From NCBI GenBank assembly GCA_965201045.1, contig OZ241746.1, forward strand, positions 1,984,001-2,048,000: a stretch of 64,000 nt of DNA, in the 5' to 3' direction. The translations under genes were made by a program, and so were the position numbers. The DNA comes from JAPORK01 sp026710285. Lineage in GTDB: Bacteria > Pseudomonadota > Gammaproteobacteria > Pseudomonadales > Endozoicomonadaceae. The notes under the pieces were generated by a model, which saw only the letters and a program-made list of their open reading frames with translations, had not been told where the DNA came from and made no database searches. Positions 47,257 through 56,599 of this stretch are shown in pieces; the first letter of the stretch is position 1; every line of letters starts with the position of its first letter.

Positions 47257-48891
47257 GTGCAATCTATTGTAGTGGAAATACAGATGAAGATACTTGCAAC
47301 CCCAGCACTTATTGTTAATAATTGTCGTTTACTTTATATAAGAAAATTGATACCTTCTCATTTGAATATTCCTACTTTTTTTTTAAAATCCGGCAAGACA
47401 ATCAATAACTTATCCTGCTCTTTTTTTTTATTGCTATTTTGCTATTCAAATTTTTGTACAGCTAATTACAAAAACTTAGCTAAAGCCTTAAAAACAGGTG
47501 ATGAAAAAATGATTGAGCAATTAATGCAGAAGGAAAATATAGGTATGAATGATCAAATTAAATGGTCTGATAATTGTTATGTATGCCTGATGACACCCCT
47601 TATGTGGCTTGCAAAATATGGGCATACCCATATTGCAGAAAACTTTATCAAAAAAGGTGCTGATGTAAATGCAAAAAATAGTGACGATTCTACAGCTTTA
47701 ATGTTTGCAGCAGATCAGGGACATACAGAAACTGTAACACTCCTTCTTGACCATAAAGCTAATATCAACGAGGAAAATATTGAGGGCTGTACACCTTTAA
47801 CAAATGCAATATCAAAAGAATATATCGAGACTGCAATTTATCTGATTAACTCTGGTGCTGATATACATTTTCAATCGAGAGTTTTTAATGTAACACCTTT
47901 AATGTTAGCAGCGGCTAGAGGCTTGCTGCAAATTGTCGATTTTCTTGTTCAGCGTGGTGCTAATGTAAATGCATGCAATAATGAGAATTGTACGCCTTTG
48001 ATATATGCAGTATCTGCAAGGTATATCAAAACTGCAATCTATCTGATGAATCATGGAGCTGACGTAAATGTGCAAGGAGGAACTTGCCGTCAAACATCTG
48101 TAATAATTGCAGCACTCTGGGAACGAACAGATATTATAGCTCATCTGATTGAAAGAAGTGCTGATATAAATAAGCAAGACATTACAGGTTGTACAGCTTT
48201 GATGTGGGCAATATATTACGATTATACAGAAACTACAAAATATCTGATTGCAGTAGGAACAGATGTAAATATAGAAGATTTTGAATGTCGGACAGCTTTA
48301 ACCTGTTTTATGGTCCATGGAAAAAAAGATTTTATTCATATTATAAATCTTCTGATTAGTAAAGGTGCTGATTTTGATATAAGTAATCCAGTTCATGCAA
48401 GATCTTTATGCAAGGCATTTAAAAGATTCTGTCAGGAACCTCAGAAATCACTCTGTCAATTTGATATTCTGAAAGTATTGTTAGATTTTATAAAACCAAA
48501 TGAGATAAATAATTTTGTTGTAAAGACGTTTTCTTCAGGAAAAAGAAGTTTTTTATTTCAGCAAAAAATAGATGACAAAATTAATGAGGATATTTTAATT
48601 GAAGATCTGTCGGCACTGAAGGTAGAATCCATATCAGGTTCTCCACTTCAGGATGCTGTAAAATACATAATACAAAAAAGCCACAACACCAGTGAACTTA
48701 ACCGATTTATAACCAATCGACTCGTTGGCAGCATTGAAAAAAGACAGTATTTACCATTGCCGTGCCGTATTCATCTGGAATTTTTTTTAAATAAGTTGAA
48801 CGGATTAAATTCACTAACTATTCAGGAAAATCCTGTCGAATCATTACAGCAGTTATCCATTGAAGATAAATGCACGATGACTGATTATTAA
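47257..48891 (+). CDS. Secreted/anchored ankyrin-repeat protein B4
   Basis: 544 residues from GTG; ATG at 47284 (MKILATPALIVNNCRLLYIR) is the alternative matching the paralogs. Hydrophobic SCSFFLLLFCYSNFCTA in the first 80 residues. About nine ankyrin repeats, the longest of the B set, including one not seen in B1 (QTSVIIAALWERTDIIAHLI). The full C-terminal domain, CRIHLEFFLNKLNGLN, is intact. It has its own upstream region carrying a MITE. Confidence 0.86.
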   Translation: MQSIVVEIQMKILATPALIVNNCRLLYIRKLIPSHLNIPTFFLKSGKTINNLSCSFFLLLFCYSNFCTANYKNLAKALKTGDEKMIEQLMQKENIGMNDQIKWSDNCYVCLMTPLMWLAKYGHTHIAENFIKKGADVNAKNSDDSTALMFAADQGHTETVTLLLDHKANINEENIEGCTPLTNAISKEYIETAIYLINSGADIHFQSRVFNVTPLMLAAARGLLQIVDFLVQRGANVNACNNENCTPLIYAVSARYIKTAIYLMNHGADVNVQGGTCRQTSVIIAALWERTDIIAHLIERSADINKQDITGCTALMWAIYYDYTETTKYLIAVGTDVNIEDFECRTALTCFMVHGKKDFIHIINLLISKGADFDISNPVHARSLCKAFKRFCQEPQKSLCQFDILKVLLDFIKPNEINNFVVKTFSSGKRSFLFQQKIDDKINEDILIEDLSALKVESISGSPLQDAVKYIIQKSHNTSELNRFITNRLVGSIEKRQYLPLPCRIHLEFFLNKLNGLNSLTIQENPVESLQQLSIEDKCTMTDY

Positions 48892-49210
48892 TACTAATAA
48901 TTTAAATATACGCTTCTGACAATTAGCTTATTATATAACCTCACTCAAAAGCTATACATTTTATTGAAAAGATATTTTATCTGTTTCTTTACATGTTGAA
49001 TAATAATAGCTAATCACTCAACCAGCGAAAATTCGTTGCTCTGACTGAGCCAAAGCTGAACTGCCATACCAGACACAAACTGCTCCCGAAGTTGTCTAAA
49101 CTGTTTTGTGCATATCTCTGCAGTTTAGCAAATTGACGACAATTGATGCTTAAATAAGTCTGAAATATTATGAAGTGTAACATCCGGAAAAATAATCTTC
49201 CCCGGCAGAG
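48892..49210. other. Downstream of ankyrin gene B4
   Basis: The first about 120 bp repeat the family intergenic sequence (TTTACATGTTGAATAATAAT) and then stop matching near 49010, as if a fifth unit had been lost. No gene in the rest. Confidence 0.5.
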
Positions 49211-50296
49211 CTACTCCGGAGCTATCTGACCTTCAGAAAAACGTCCCTGGTAAGTTATTAAGGCGTTAAAACTGTTTGGACCTTTTCTAGTGAGATATCC
49301 ATAACCATCTCTCTCTCCATTCTTGTACTCTCCAGAATAAAATTCACCATTTTCATGATACTCTTTACCTAGACCGCATCTGTATCCATTGCGCCCAAAA
49401 CCCTCAAGACGAGTTCCATCTTTTGTGATCCCTGTGTGCCAGCCATGTAAAAGTCCATGTCGATAATTTGCTGCTTTGAAACCACCACCCTCAAAAAACA
49501 TAAGAGTAAAACCATGAGGTTCTTTATCTAAAAAATTTCCAATGGTTATTCTGCCTTTCTCGTTTATAGCGATACCAAAACCGTCGTCAGGAACAATCTC
49601 ATGTTTATCGCCCGAGTTGATTTTTTTTATAAATGTTTCTTTTAATATCTCTTTCGCGTTATTGCCTAGGTGAGATAATTCAGGCAAAAGCAATTCTACT
49701 GCTTCACTCAGGCTATTTATACCCCGAATATCGTCAACAGAAAGGCTGTCTCCGCAAACGCCTTTTATTTTTATATCGTCATCAACAGGAACAAGTCCCA
49801 GGCTCAATATATATTCATCAACTTGTTCGCTAAGAGACTCAAAATACAGTGATTGTCTTCTTGTTATGAATGTATTATTTTTCTCATTTATGCTTCTGAG
49901 ATACTCAATACCCAGGACTTCTCTGCTAAAAATATTCTTATGTTTTATCTCCTTAAAGTAATTAGTAAGCAGGCGTTTATCTGCAAACGGATCCTGATTA
50001 TTTATAAGCATTAAAATATACTCATGATGAACATCCGGGGTTTTACTAAATCTTTCTGACATACTAGCAGTGCTTTGGTTTTTACAGAGTGTTTCTGGCA
50101 GAAAGCAGTTTTCTTCAAGAGCGAAAGGAGCAGCATTTTGCATTTCCAAAGGAGCAGTACAATCCGCAAGCTGACTTATCCCGGTTTGTGCTCTGCTCTC
50201 TTCAGGAATGTCTTCTCTGATCGCTACAGCATTATTTGGGTTCATTGCTCCAGCTAATGTAGGGATTAAGGCTAATAAAACAAAATATTTAATCAT
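49211..50296 (-). CDS. Secreted MORN-repeat protein
   Basis: 361 residues. Signal peptide MIKYFVLLALIPTLAGA, likely cut before MNPNN. The middle (about 40-230) is helical with no family I recognise. About residues 240-355 form MORN-type repeats (GFGRNGYRCGLGKEYHENGE, FYSGEYKNGERDGYGYL). MORN repeats make elongated beta structures that bind lipids or proteins and are frequent in effectors of intracellular bacteria. Export to the periplasm or beyond is well supported; host delivery is inference. Confidence 0.85.
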   Translation of the reverse strand: MIKYFVLLALIPTLAGAMNPNNAVAIREDIPEESRAQTGISQLADCTAPLEMQNAAPFALEENCFLPETLCKNQSTASMSERFSKTPDVHHEYILMLINNQDPFADKRLLTNYFKEIKHKNIFSREVLGIEYLRSINEKNNTFITRRQSLYFESLSEQVDEYILSLGLVPVDDDIKIKGVCGDSLSVDDIRGINSLSEAVELLLPELSHLGNNAKEILKETFIKKINSGDKHEIVPDDGFGIAINEKGRITIGNFLDKEPHGFTLMFFEGGGFKAANYRHGLLHGWHTGITKDGTRLEGFGRNGYRCGLGKEYHENGEFYSGEYKNGERDGYGYLTRKGPNSFNALITYQGRFSEGQIAPE

Positions 50297-50684
50297 ATTT
50301 TAACAATTACTCATATTATTATTTGTAGAAAAATGCAACGCCTGATTGTAACTTTATTCAGTGGATAATGGAAGTTCTTTTCTGAAAGTTTTGGCGTGTT
50401 ACTCATCTTCATTCTTTCTGAGAATCGGGTACAACTGATTGAGCCAGGTTCGTCGTCATGCTCTTATACATGAGTGTCTGCAGCATGTATAGCCATTTAA
50501 ATAGACTTGTGGAAAACCTCTGCAAACATAAGAGACTGGTATAAACGCTCAGAAGCACTGGTCTGTTAATCAATGGCTAAAAGAGGTGCTCTGTGCGTTG
50601 GAAGGTGCAGATAATAGATTGACAATAACAGCAAGATGAATTTCATCTGATTGACGTTTAATTGATAAGTATGCAATATTCAGA
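50297..50684. other. MORN gene-hldE intergenic
   Basis: No gene supported. Includes a REP-like fragment (CTCTTATACATGAGTGTCTG near 50461) of the dispersed family. Confidence 0.5.
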
Positions 50685-52070
50685 TTAAGTGACCAACTCT
50701 GCTGTAATCACTTTGCCTCCATAACTTTTAACCAGATCATTCCCTGTTACTTCTTCTAAAGTATAATTGCCACCTTTAATTAAAACATCAGGACGAATTT
50801 TATCAATCAATGCAACAGGGGTTGCTTCATCAAAAGAAATGACCCAGTCAACTGCGTGTAAACCAGCCAGCACATGCATACGACTGTTGACATTGTTTAG
50901 CGGTCTTCCTGCTCCTTTGATATTTGTCACAGACTCATCACTGTTAACAGCAACAATAAGGCGGTGTCCATGTTGTTTGGCTTGCTCCAGATAATTAACG
51001 CTCTCTTCGTTAAGCAAATCAAAACAACCATTAGTAAATACGATGCGTTCTCCCTGGCTGCGTGCTTCTTCAAGCAATATGAGTAGTTGCTCCTGAGTAA
51101 CAACCCCACGTTTTTTTTTGCTTTGACGCAATGCCACATTTTTGTGAAGTTCTGGCAGCGTTATGGTAGCTGTCCCCACTTTACCCACAACAATACCGGC
51201 GGCAATATTGGCTAAAATCGTTGCCTGCTGCAAACTTTGTCCGCTGGCAATAGCCGCTGCCAGTGTAGCAATAACTGTATCACCGGCACCGGTAACATCA
51301 TAAACTTCCCTAGCTTGTGTCGGTATATGTAGTTCAGGCTGATCTGCACACAACAATGTCATTCCATGCTCACCACGAGTGATAAGCAAGGCTTCCAGAG
51401 ATAGTTTTTCCCGTAATAACTGCCCCCTGCTAATCAGGGTTTTTTCATCGGCACAATGACCAACAATAGCTTCAAACTCAGTTAAGTTAGGCGTTAGCAG
51501 TGTGGCGTGGCGATAACGTTCAAAATCAGTACCTTTCGGATCAATAATGACGGGTATATCATTTGCTCTGGCTGCCTGAATGAACGCTTGTGGGTAACTT
51601 AGCACACCTTTACCATAATCAGACAGTACACAAACATCGGTACCCTTGAGCATTGCAGTGAATTTTTGCGTGATAATGAGTTCATCAAGTTTTATTGGGT
51701 TCTCAAAGTCAAGCCTCAACAACTGCTGGTGCTGACTCAAAACCCTGAGTTTGACGATAGTCGGTTGATTTTCCTGTTCCAGAAATTCACACTGTACCCC
51801 TGCTGCTTTCAATTTGCTGCCAAGCAGGCTAGCAGCTTCATCTTTGCCTGTAACACCTAACAGTTTGACAGAGCTCCCTAACATAGCAAGATTAAGAGCA
51901 ACATTACCAGCACCGCCGGGACGCTCTTCCATACCATCAACCTTAACCACAGGTACAGGTGCTTCAGGAGAGATTCTTGCAGCAGGTCCAGTCCAGTAAC
52001 GGTCCAGCATCACATCGCCTGCAAGTAAAATGTTCGTATTCTTAAAACTGGGTAATTTAGTAGTAAACAC
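50685..52070 (-). CDS. hldE: Bifunctional heptose enzyme HldE with damaged nucleotidyltransferase half
   Basis: HldE phosphorylates heptose-7-phosphate at C1 (N-terminal PfkB-type kinase) and adenylylates heptose-1-phosphate (C-terminal domain) for ADP-heptose, the LPS inner-core sugar. 461 residues, GTG start with AAGGAA ahead. The kinase half (about 1-315) looks sound: GDVMLDRYWTG, RPGGAGNVALNLAMLG and the catalytic VTGAGDTVIATLA. In the transferase half the essential HxGH motif is replaced: FDLLHAGHV of relatives reads FDLLNEESV (about residue 352). The protein ends at GGKVITAELVT, before the usual STT-containing C-terminal motif. Remaining features (VAVNSDESVTNIKGAGRPLN, LIKGGNY) are kept. 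Probably kinase only. 30 bp upstream of msbA on the same strand's downstream side. Confidence 0.9.
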   Translation of the reverse strand: MFTTKLPSFKNTNILLAGDVMLDRYWTGPAARISPEAPVPVVKVDGMEERPGGAGNVALNLAMLGSSVKLLGVTGKDEAASLLGSKLKAAGVQCEFLEQENQPTIVKLRVLSQHQQLLRLDFENPIKLDELIITQKFTAMLKGTDVCVLSDYGKGVLSYPQAFIQAARANDIPVIIDPKGTDFERYRHATLLTPNLTEFEAIVGHCADEKTLISRGQLLREKLSLEALLITRGEHGMTLLCADQPELHIPTQAREVYDVTGAGDTVIATLAAAIASGQSLQQATILANIAAGIVVGKVGTATITLPELHKNVALRQSKKKRGVVTQEQLLILLEEARSQGERIVFTNGCFDLLNEESVNYLEQAKQHGHRLIVAVNSDESVTNIKGAGRPLNNVNSRMHVLAGLHAVDWVISFDEATPVALIDKIRPDVLIKGGNYTLEEVTGNDLVKSYGGKVITAELVT

Positions 52071-52100
52071 AGTTATTATTCCTTGTCTTTCAATTACATT

Positions 52101-53930
52101 TTATGCTGACCGGTGTTCATTAAATTGCATGTTATACAGGTGAGTATATGTCCCGTTCATTGCTAAGAGGGTTTGATGAGTTCCACTTTCAATAATGCGA
52201 CCTTCTTTCATTACCAAAATCTTGTCTGCTTTTTCTATGGTAGAAAGCCGGTGGGCAATCACCAGTGTAGTACGATTATTCATCACGGCTTCAAGTGCTT
52301 TTTGAATATGGCGTTCAGATTCAGTATCCAGTGCAGATGTAGCTTCATCAAGAATCAGAACCGGAGCATTTTTAAACAGAGCCCGGGCAATTGCAATACG
52401 CTGCCGTTGTCCTCCTGATAGCTTAACACCATTTTCACCTACAGGGGTGTCTATACCTTCTGGTAGTCGCTCTATAAATTCAGCAGCACAAGCAGCAGCA
52501 ACCGCCTCCTGGATCAGATGGTCTGTATGATCCGTGTGATTTCCGTCATCAGCAACGCCATAAGCAATGTTATTTTTTAAAGAGGTGCTGAATAGATTAA
52601 CTCTTTGTTCTACCTGAGCTATCTGCTTTCGCAAACACGCTAGGGTATATTCATTGATATTTTTTCCATCCAGCAGTATTTCTCCTTCGTTCACTTCGTA
52701 ATAACGGGTGAGTAAATTCATTAATGTTGTTTTTCCGCTACCGGAGCGTCCAACCAGGGCAACGGTTTCTCCTGGCTTCACCGTGAAACTGATATTTTGC
52801 AACGCCGGTTTATCTGTCTGATCATAAGTAAAAGATAAATTACGAATTTCAAGATGTCCTTTGACCTGGTCAATATTAAAAGTTCCCTGATCATTTTCTG
52901 GTACCTGATCTACAAGTTCAAAAATACTCTGAGCGGCAACAATACCTATCTGTATTTCACCATAGACTTCACTGAGCTGACGAACAGGTTTAGGCAACAT
53001 ACCGGCTGCGGTAAGAAAAGCAATGAGTTCGCCCGGACTGGTTGTTATGTTACCACTGGTTTTCATGTAGAGTGCAATGTACATCAGGATTGCTAGTGCC
53101 AACATAACCAAAAAACGCAATATCGGCGTACTGACTGCACTTAATTTGCCCATTTTTAAAAGCTGGCGTAAATTGTAGTAACAGGCTGAAAAAAAACGCT
53201 TTTTTTCATAATCTTCGCCGTTAAAACTGCGTACAACTCGGTAATTGGTAATCACCTCGGAGGCCACATGTGTTACATCGCCGATTGAGTTTTGTATTTT
53301 CTGGCTCATCTTTCTGAATTTTTTACCTGCTAAGTTAACCAGCACACCAATCAGAGGAGCAAAAACAATAAATATTAACGTAAGCTTCCACTGTGTATAA
53401 AACAGATAACCCAGCAGGAATAATACCGTTAATCCCTCCCGAATCACTACTTTGAGTGCATCAGTAGCAGCACTTGTCACCTGATTGGTATTGTAAGTGA
53501 TTTTTGCCACAAGATGACCTGAATTATGGTTATCAAAGTATTTACAATTGAGCTTTAACAGGTGGCTGAATAAATGTTGGCGTAATTTATTAACTACATT
53601 TATTGCCACTTTTGCCAGGAAATAACTTCCCATAAATGAACCGATACCAGCAAATAAACCGGTTATCAGCAAAGTGACCGGTACAAAAAAAATCAATTTT
53701 TCATGGCTGATTTGTCCAAGTACAGGTATTGTTACTACAGCGGTGGAATTATTTTCCAGTGCTTTTAAGAAGTACTCGACCAGTTTGGCATACATGGGTT
53801 GTGAGCAGGCAAATATTGCATAGCCCACAATGCTGATCAAAAACCAGAACCAGAAAGGTTTAACGTAAGTGAGCAACCTCAGATAAATAGCTAAGTTGCC
53901 TTTGTGCGCGGCATCAGAGGAATTGCTCAT
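52101..53930 (-). CDS. msbA: Lipid A flippase MsbA-type ABC transporter
   Basis: 609 residues from MSNSSDAAHKGNLAIYLRLL; a longer frame adds 24 unlikely codons. N-terminal exporter membrane domain with about six helices (about 25-330), then the ABC ATPase: Walker A GRSGSGKTTL (about 395), Q-loop AQVEQRVNLFS, signature LSGGQRQRIA, Walker B VLILDEATSALD and the switch histidine in IAHRLST. Flips lipid A-core across the inner membrane as a homodimer. Followed 30 bp later by hldE; a divergent kinase-like LPS gene starts 140 bp upstream. Confidence 0.93.
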   Translation of the reverse strand: MSNSSDAAHKGNLAIYLRLLTYVKPFWFWFLISIVGYAIFACSQPMYAKLVEYFLKALENNSTAVVTIPVLGQISHEKLIFFVPVTLLITGLFAGIGSFMGSYFLAKVAINVVNKLRQHLFSHLLKLNCKYFDNHNSGHLVAKITYNTNQVTSAATDALKVVIREGLTVLFLLGYLFYTQWKLTLIFIVFAPLIGVLVNLAGKKFRKMSQKIQNSIGDVTHVASEVITNYRVVRSFNGEDYEKKRFFSACYYNLRQLLKMGKLSAVSTPILRFLVMLALAILMYIALYMKTSGNITTSPGELIAFLTAAGMLPKPVRQLSEVYGEIQIGIVAAQSIFELVDQVPENDQGTFNIDQVKGHLEIRNLSFTYDQTDKPALQNISFTVKPGETVALVGRSGSGKTTLMNLLTRYYEVNEGEILLDGKNINEYTLACLRKQIAQVEQRVNLFSTSLKNNIAYGVADDGNHTDHTDHLIQEAVAAACAAEFIERLPEGIDTPVGENGVKLSGGQRQRIAIARALFKNAPVLILDEATSALDTESERHIQKALEAVMNNRTTLVIAHRLSTIEKADKILVMKEGRIIESGTHQTLLAMNGTYTHLYNMQFNEHRSA

Positions 53931-54069
53931 GGTAAATTGTGCCCTACTCGTTTTGTCATAATAAAAACCAATTATGAAATGAAAGATACAAAATAATACC
54001 ACAAAATATTTGCGGCTTTGGATAAATTCGTTACAATATGTAGTTTTTTGCGTAAATCAATTGCATCAC

Positions 54070-54720
54070 ATGGAAACTTTAACTTTACAGCAATATGTTT
54101 CACTGACAGAAAAGGCTACCGTCCTTGCGAAAGATTCCTTTGGGGACAAAGTGTTACAATTAAAAAACGGTACCATCATAAAGTTATTTCGTTGTAAACA
54201 TCTTTTTTCCTCTGCCTTGTTAGTTCCTTATTCAAAAAGATTTATTAAAAATGCTAAACGACTGAATAAATTAGGAATTCCTACTGTTTTTATTATTTCT
54301 CTATGGCGTATTCCAGCCATTAAACGGACCGGCGTATACTACCGACCGCTCCAGGGAGAGACAGCAAGAGATTATTTTTCACAGATAAGCGGCGAGCAAA
54401 AAAAACACTTCATCTCAAAACTGGCTTGTTTTATTGAAAATTTACACAGCAACGGAATTTATTTCAGATCTTTGCATTGCGGCAATATTATTGAAACAGA
54501 AGGAAAAGAACCGGGATTAATTGATATTCATGATATGAAATTTTACCGTAAATCCCTCTCTGTCAGATTGCGATTAAGGAATCTGCTGCATTTTACCCGC
54601 TATAAAGAAGACATGGCGCTACTTTCCACAGAAGACAAAGAACTGTTTATTAAAGTATATTGCCAGCAATGCACTGCGTTTAACTTTCCCACAAAAAAAA
54701 TATCCAGATTATTTTTTTAA
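54070..54720 (+). CDS. Kinase-like protein (lipopolysaccharide kinase/toluene-tolerance type)
   Basis: 216 residues from METLTLQQYVSLTEKATVLA; 20 upstream in-frame codons from a TTG were excluded. Protein kinase-like fold of the Kdo/RfaP/InaA group: IIKLFRCKHLFSS resembles the Lys strand, LHSNGIYFRSLHCGNII the catalytic loop (His and Asn kept, the usual Asp replaced by Ser) and GLIDIHDMKFY the metal-binding Asp loop. Near msbA and hldE, so LPS core phosphorylation is likely. Whether the altered loop is active is uncertain, though this subfamily varies there. Confidence 0.75.
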   Translation: METLTLQQYVSLTEKATVLAKDSFGDKVLQLKNGTIIKLFRCKHLFSSALLVPYSKRFIKNAKRLNKLGIPTVFIISLWRIPAIKRTGVYYRPLQGETARDYFSQISGEQKKHFISKLACFIENLHSNGIYFRSLHCGNIIETEGKEPGLIDIHDMKFYRKSLSVRLRLRNLLHFTRYKEDMALLSTEDKELFIKVYCQQCTAFNFPTKKISRLFF

Positions 54721-54857
54721 AAAATTAACTTTAAAAAAACAACCTGTTATGATTGGTTTTGCCGAATTTTAACCGCTAGTTACACAAAATGTTCTTGATT
54801 TTTTTTCTGTTTTTTGTTGAGGTTGTAACATCATTTTAAATTTAATCTGGTGTGCTT

Positions 54858-55448
54858 ATGAAATCATTCAAAACAGTTATAATTTTTTCTCTTTTATTTT
54901 CTGTAGTTGCCAAAGCATTAACGTTAGATTTAGAGTTAAGGGTAGATGATGCAGGATTGAATTCTTTTTCTAATATGACTGGTGTTGAAAAAGATCAACT
55001 AAGATTCTCATTGTACTGTCCTTTTCTTCTGGATAATGAAGAGAAAGAGGTCACTTTAACTGAAGCAGCTCCTTGCACAATCCAGCATGATAGCGGAGCT
55101 CGTACAGAATGTAAAACTTATCGTACTCAGTGGCGTGTGGACAATATAGATCAGTTTATTGATGATTCCATTGAAATGGCGAAGGTTTCCATTGCTCCGA
55201 TACCATTGGGGCTGACGGTGCAAAATCTGGAGGGAAGTCTGCGATGTGGCTTGTTTTCGCTAGCATTCATACCAACTACCGGAAAGTTTGAGTGTCATAT
55301 GGAGAGTCCGATTATATTCCAACATAAGAAGACAAAACAATCTCTTGTAATCACTGGGTCTTTGTCGAAAGAAACCCCTGCTGTCAAAAAGATGACTGAA
55401 TTAAAAGATGTAATAGTTCCTTTGCTTATCGATTGTGCTGGCAATTGA
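54858..55448 (+). CDS. Small secreted cysteine-containing protein, unknown
   Basis: 196 residues from MKSFKTVIIFSLLFSVVAKA. Signal peptide with cleavage likely after AKA. The mature part has seven cysteines (in LYCPF, APCTI, TECKTY, LRCGLF, FECHME and LIDCAGN), suggesting disulfides in the periplasm or outside. I do not recognise the family. It shares the small, secreted, Cys-rich character of the array at 60730-64000, but I see no clear sequence match. GTG at 54852 is a possible earlier start. Confidence 0.75.
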   Translation: MKSFKTVIIFSLLFSVVAKALTLDLELRVDDAGLNSFSNMTGVEKDQLRFSLYCPFLLDNEEKEVTLTEAAPCTIQHDSGARTECKTYRTQWRVDNIDQFIDDSIEMAKVSIAPIPLGLTVQNLEGSLRCGLFSLAFIPTTGKFECHMESPIIFQHKKTKQSLVITGSLSKETPAVKKMTELKDVIVPLLIDCAGN

Positions 55449-55487
55449 ACCTTGTACTTATTCTGTTACAAATCCTGTGTAACTGCC

Positions 55488-55572
55488 CATACTCTTATAC
55501 ATAAAATATTTGGTCAGGTATGAAAAAAACTTGGAAACTTCTTTGTGGGTTCCTGCTTCCGCAGGAATGACG
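55488..55572 (-). repeat. Dispersed REP-like element
   Basis: Close copy of 9111-9193: CATACTCTTATACATAAAAT to TTCCTGCTTCCGCAGGAATG. Confidence 0.7.
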
Positions 55573-55635
55573 TTCGCCCGGCGACACGGGCAAACCCGTT
55601 GGACTGAAAGAGGTCCAAACCACCCCGACTGAGAG

Positions 55636-55750
55636 CTGTCTCTTAGTCACATTTTTTAAGTTCTGATTTTCATTCATAGTTTTATTTTCTGCTGAATATA
55701 TAGACCTTTACTGAACGCACCGTGGGCTGAGCCTGTCGAAGCCCGGCTGC
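55636..55750 (+). repeat. Partial MITE of the CTGTCTCTTAGTCAC family
   Basis: Left end and arm only: CTGTCTCTTAGTCACATTTT to GTCGAAGCCCGGCTGC, then group II intron sequence starts abruptly. One terminus is missing. Confidence 0.75.
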
Positions 55751-56167
55751 TTTCTTGGGTATACGTTTCGTCCGAGAAGGTCAAAGAACCGATGAGGAAA
55801 GTACTTCATTAACTTTACGCCAGCGATGAGCGCAAAAGCAGGAAAAGCCATCAGGCAGAAAGTGAGAGGTTGGAAGCTGTACTTGCGCAGTGATAAAGAC
55901 CTTACTGATCTGGCTCAAATGTTTAAAGCGCAGATACAAGGCTGGATAAACTACTACGGTCGCTTCTGCAAATTAGCCATGTTCCTGACATTCCGTCATC
56001 TCAATCGCAAGCTGTGCTTGTGGGCGACGAAGAAATTTAAAAGGCTTAAAAGACATCGGAGATGTGCAGAGCACAGGCTTGGAGAAATCGCAAAGAGATC
56101 CCCAAATCTGTTTCCACACTGGAGGTTCGGTGTCAGACCGTTGGTCGGAGGGAGCTGTATGAGTTGA
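55751..56167 (+). pseudogene. Group II intron reverse transcriptase/maturase, C-terminal remnant
   Basis: Reads FLGYTFRPRRSKNR, then a TGA, then GKYFINFTPAMSAKAGKAIR in the same frame, continuing WKLYLRSDKDLTDLAQMFKA and IQGWINYYGRFCKLAMF to HWRFGVRPLVGGSCMS. This is the maturase (GIIM) end of an LtrA-like protein. The RT palm is missing and the left edge abuts a partial MITE. Confidence 0.9.
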
Positions 56168-56185
56168 GAGACTCACGTACAGTTC
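56152..56185 (+). ncRNA. Group II intron domain V
   Basis: 34-nt hairpin: GAGCTGTAT pairs with the distal half ending ACGTACAGTTC, with a GAGTTGAGAGACTC inner stem-loop. This is the conserved catalytic domain V pattern, right after the maturase C-terminus. Domain VI and the 3' end (near 56215) follow. Confidence 0.8.
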
Positions 56186-56376
56186 TGAGAGAGCCTGTGG
56201 GGGAGGTTCCCATGAGCTACTTGCCGAAGAGACAAAGAAAGGCTTTAAACAGTAGTTGGAAAAGGCATTAACGGCTGTCTATCGGCAATGCTGCAAAGCA
56301 TCACCGGTTAAAAGGGTATGGATACCCAAACCTGGGAAGAAGGAAAAGCGCCCGTTGGGTGTTCTCTGTATTAATG

Positions 56377-56599
56377 CTGCCTCTTAGTCACATTTTTTAG
56401 ATAATGATTTTTATTTTAGTGGGTTGCCTGCTACTAAATATCCAGCTTTTTTGGCATAAAACAGTGGGCTGAGCTTGTCGAAGCCCAAGGACCAAAAGTA
56501 GTCGGGCTTCGACAGGCTCAGCCCACGGCACGCTCAGTAAAGATTGGTATATTCAGTAGAAAATAAACCTGTGAATAAAAAAATGTGACTAAGAGACAG
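56377..56599 (+). mobile_element. Complete 223-bp MITE, IS50/IS4-like ends, 9-bp target duplication
   Basis: Ends CTGCCTCTTAGTCACATTTT and, complemented, CTGTCTCTTAGTCACATTTT. Flanked by a perfect 9-bp duplication GTATTAATG (56368-56376, 56600-56608). The inside is a long foldback built on CTTCGACAGGCTCAGCCCAC. CTGTCTCTT-type ends with 9-bp duplications resemble the IS50 branch of IS4. No transposase of that branch is in the window. It splits the reverse transcriptase reading frame. Confidence 0.93.

Noticed and set aside
50461..50660. Possible transposase fragment upstream of hldE
   Set aside because: Short translated bits hint at one, but no frame exceeds about 30 codons without stops and no motif is convincing.
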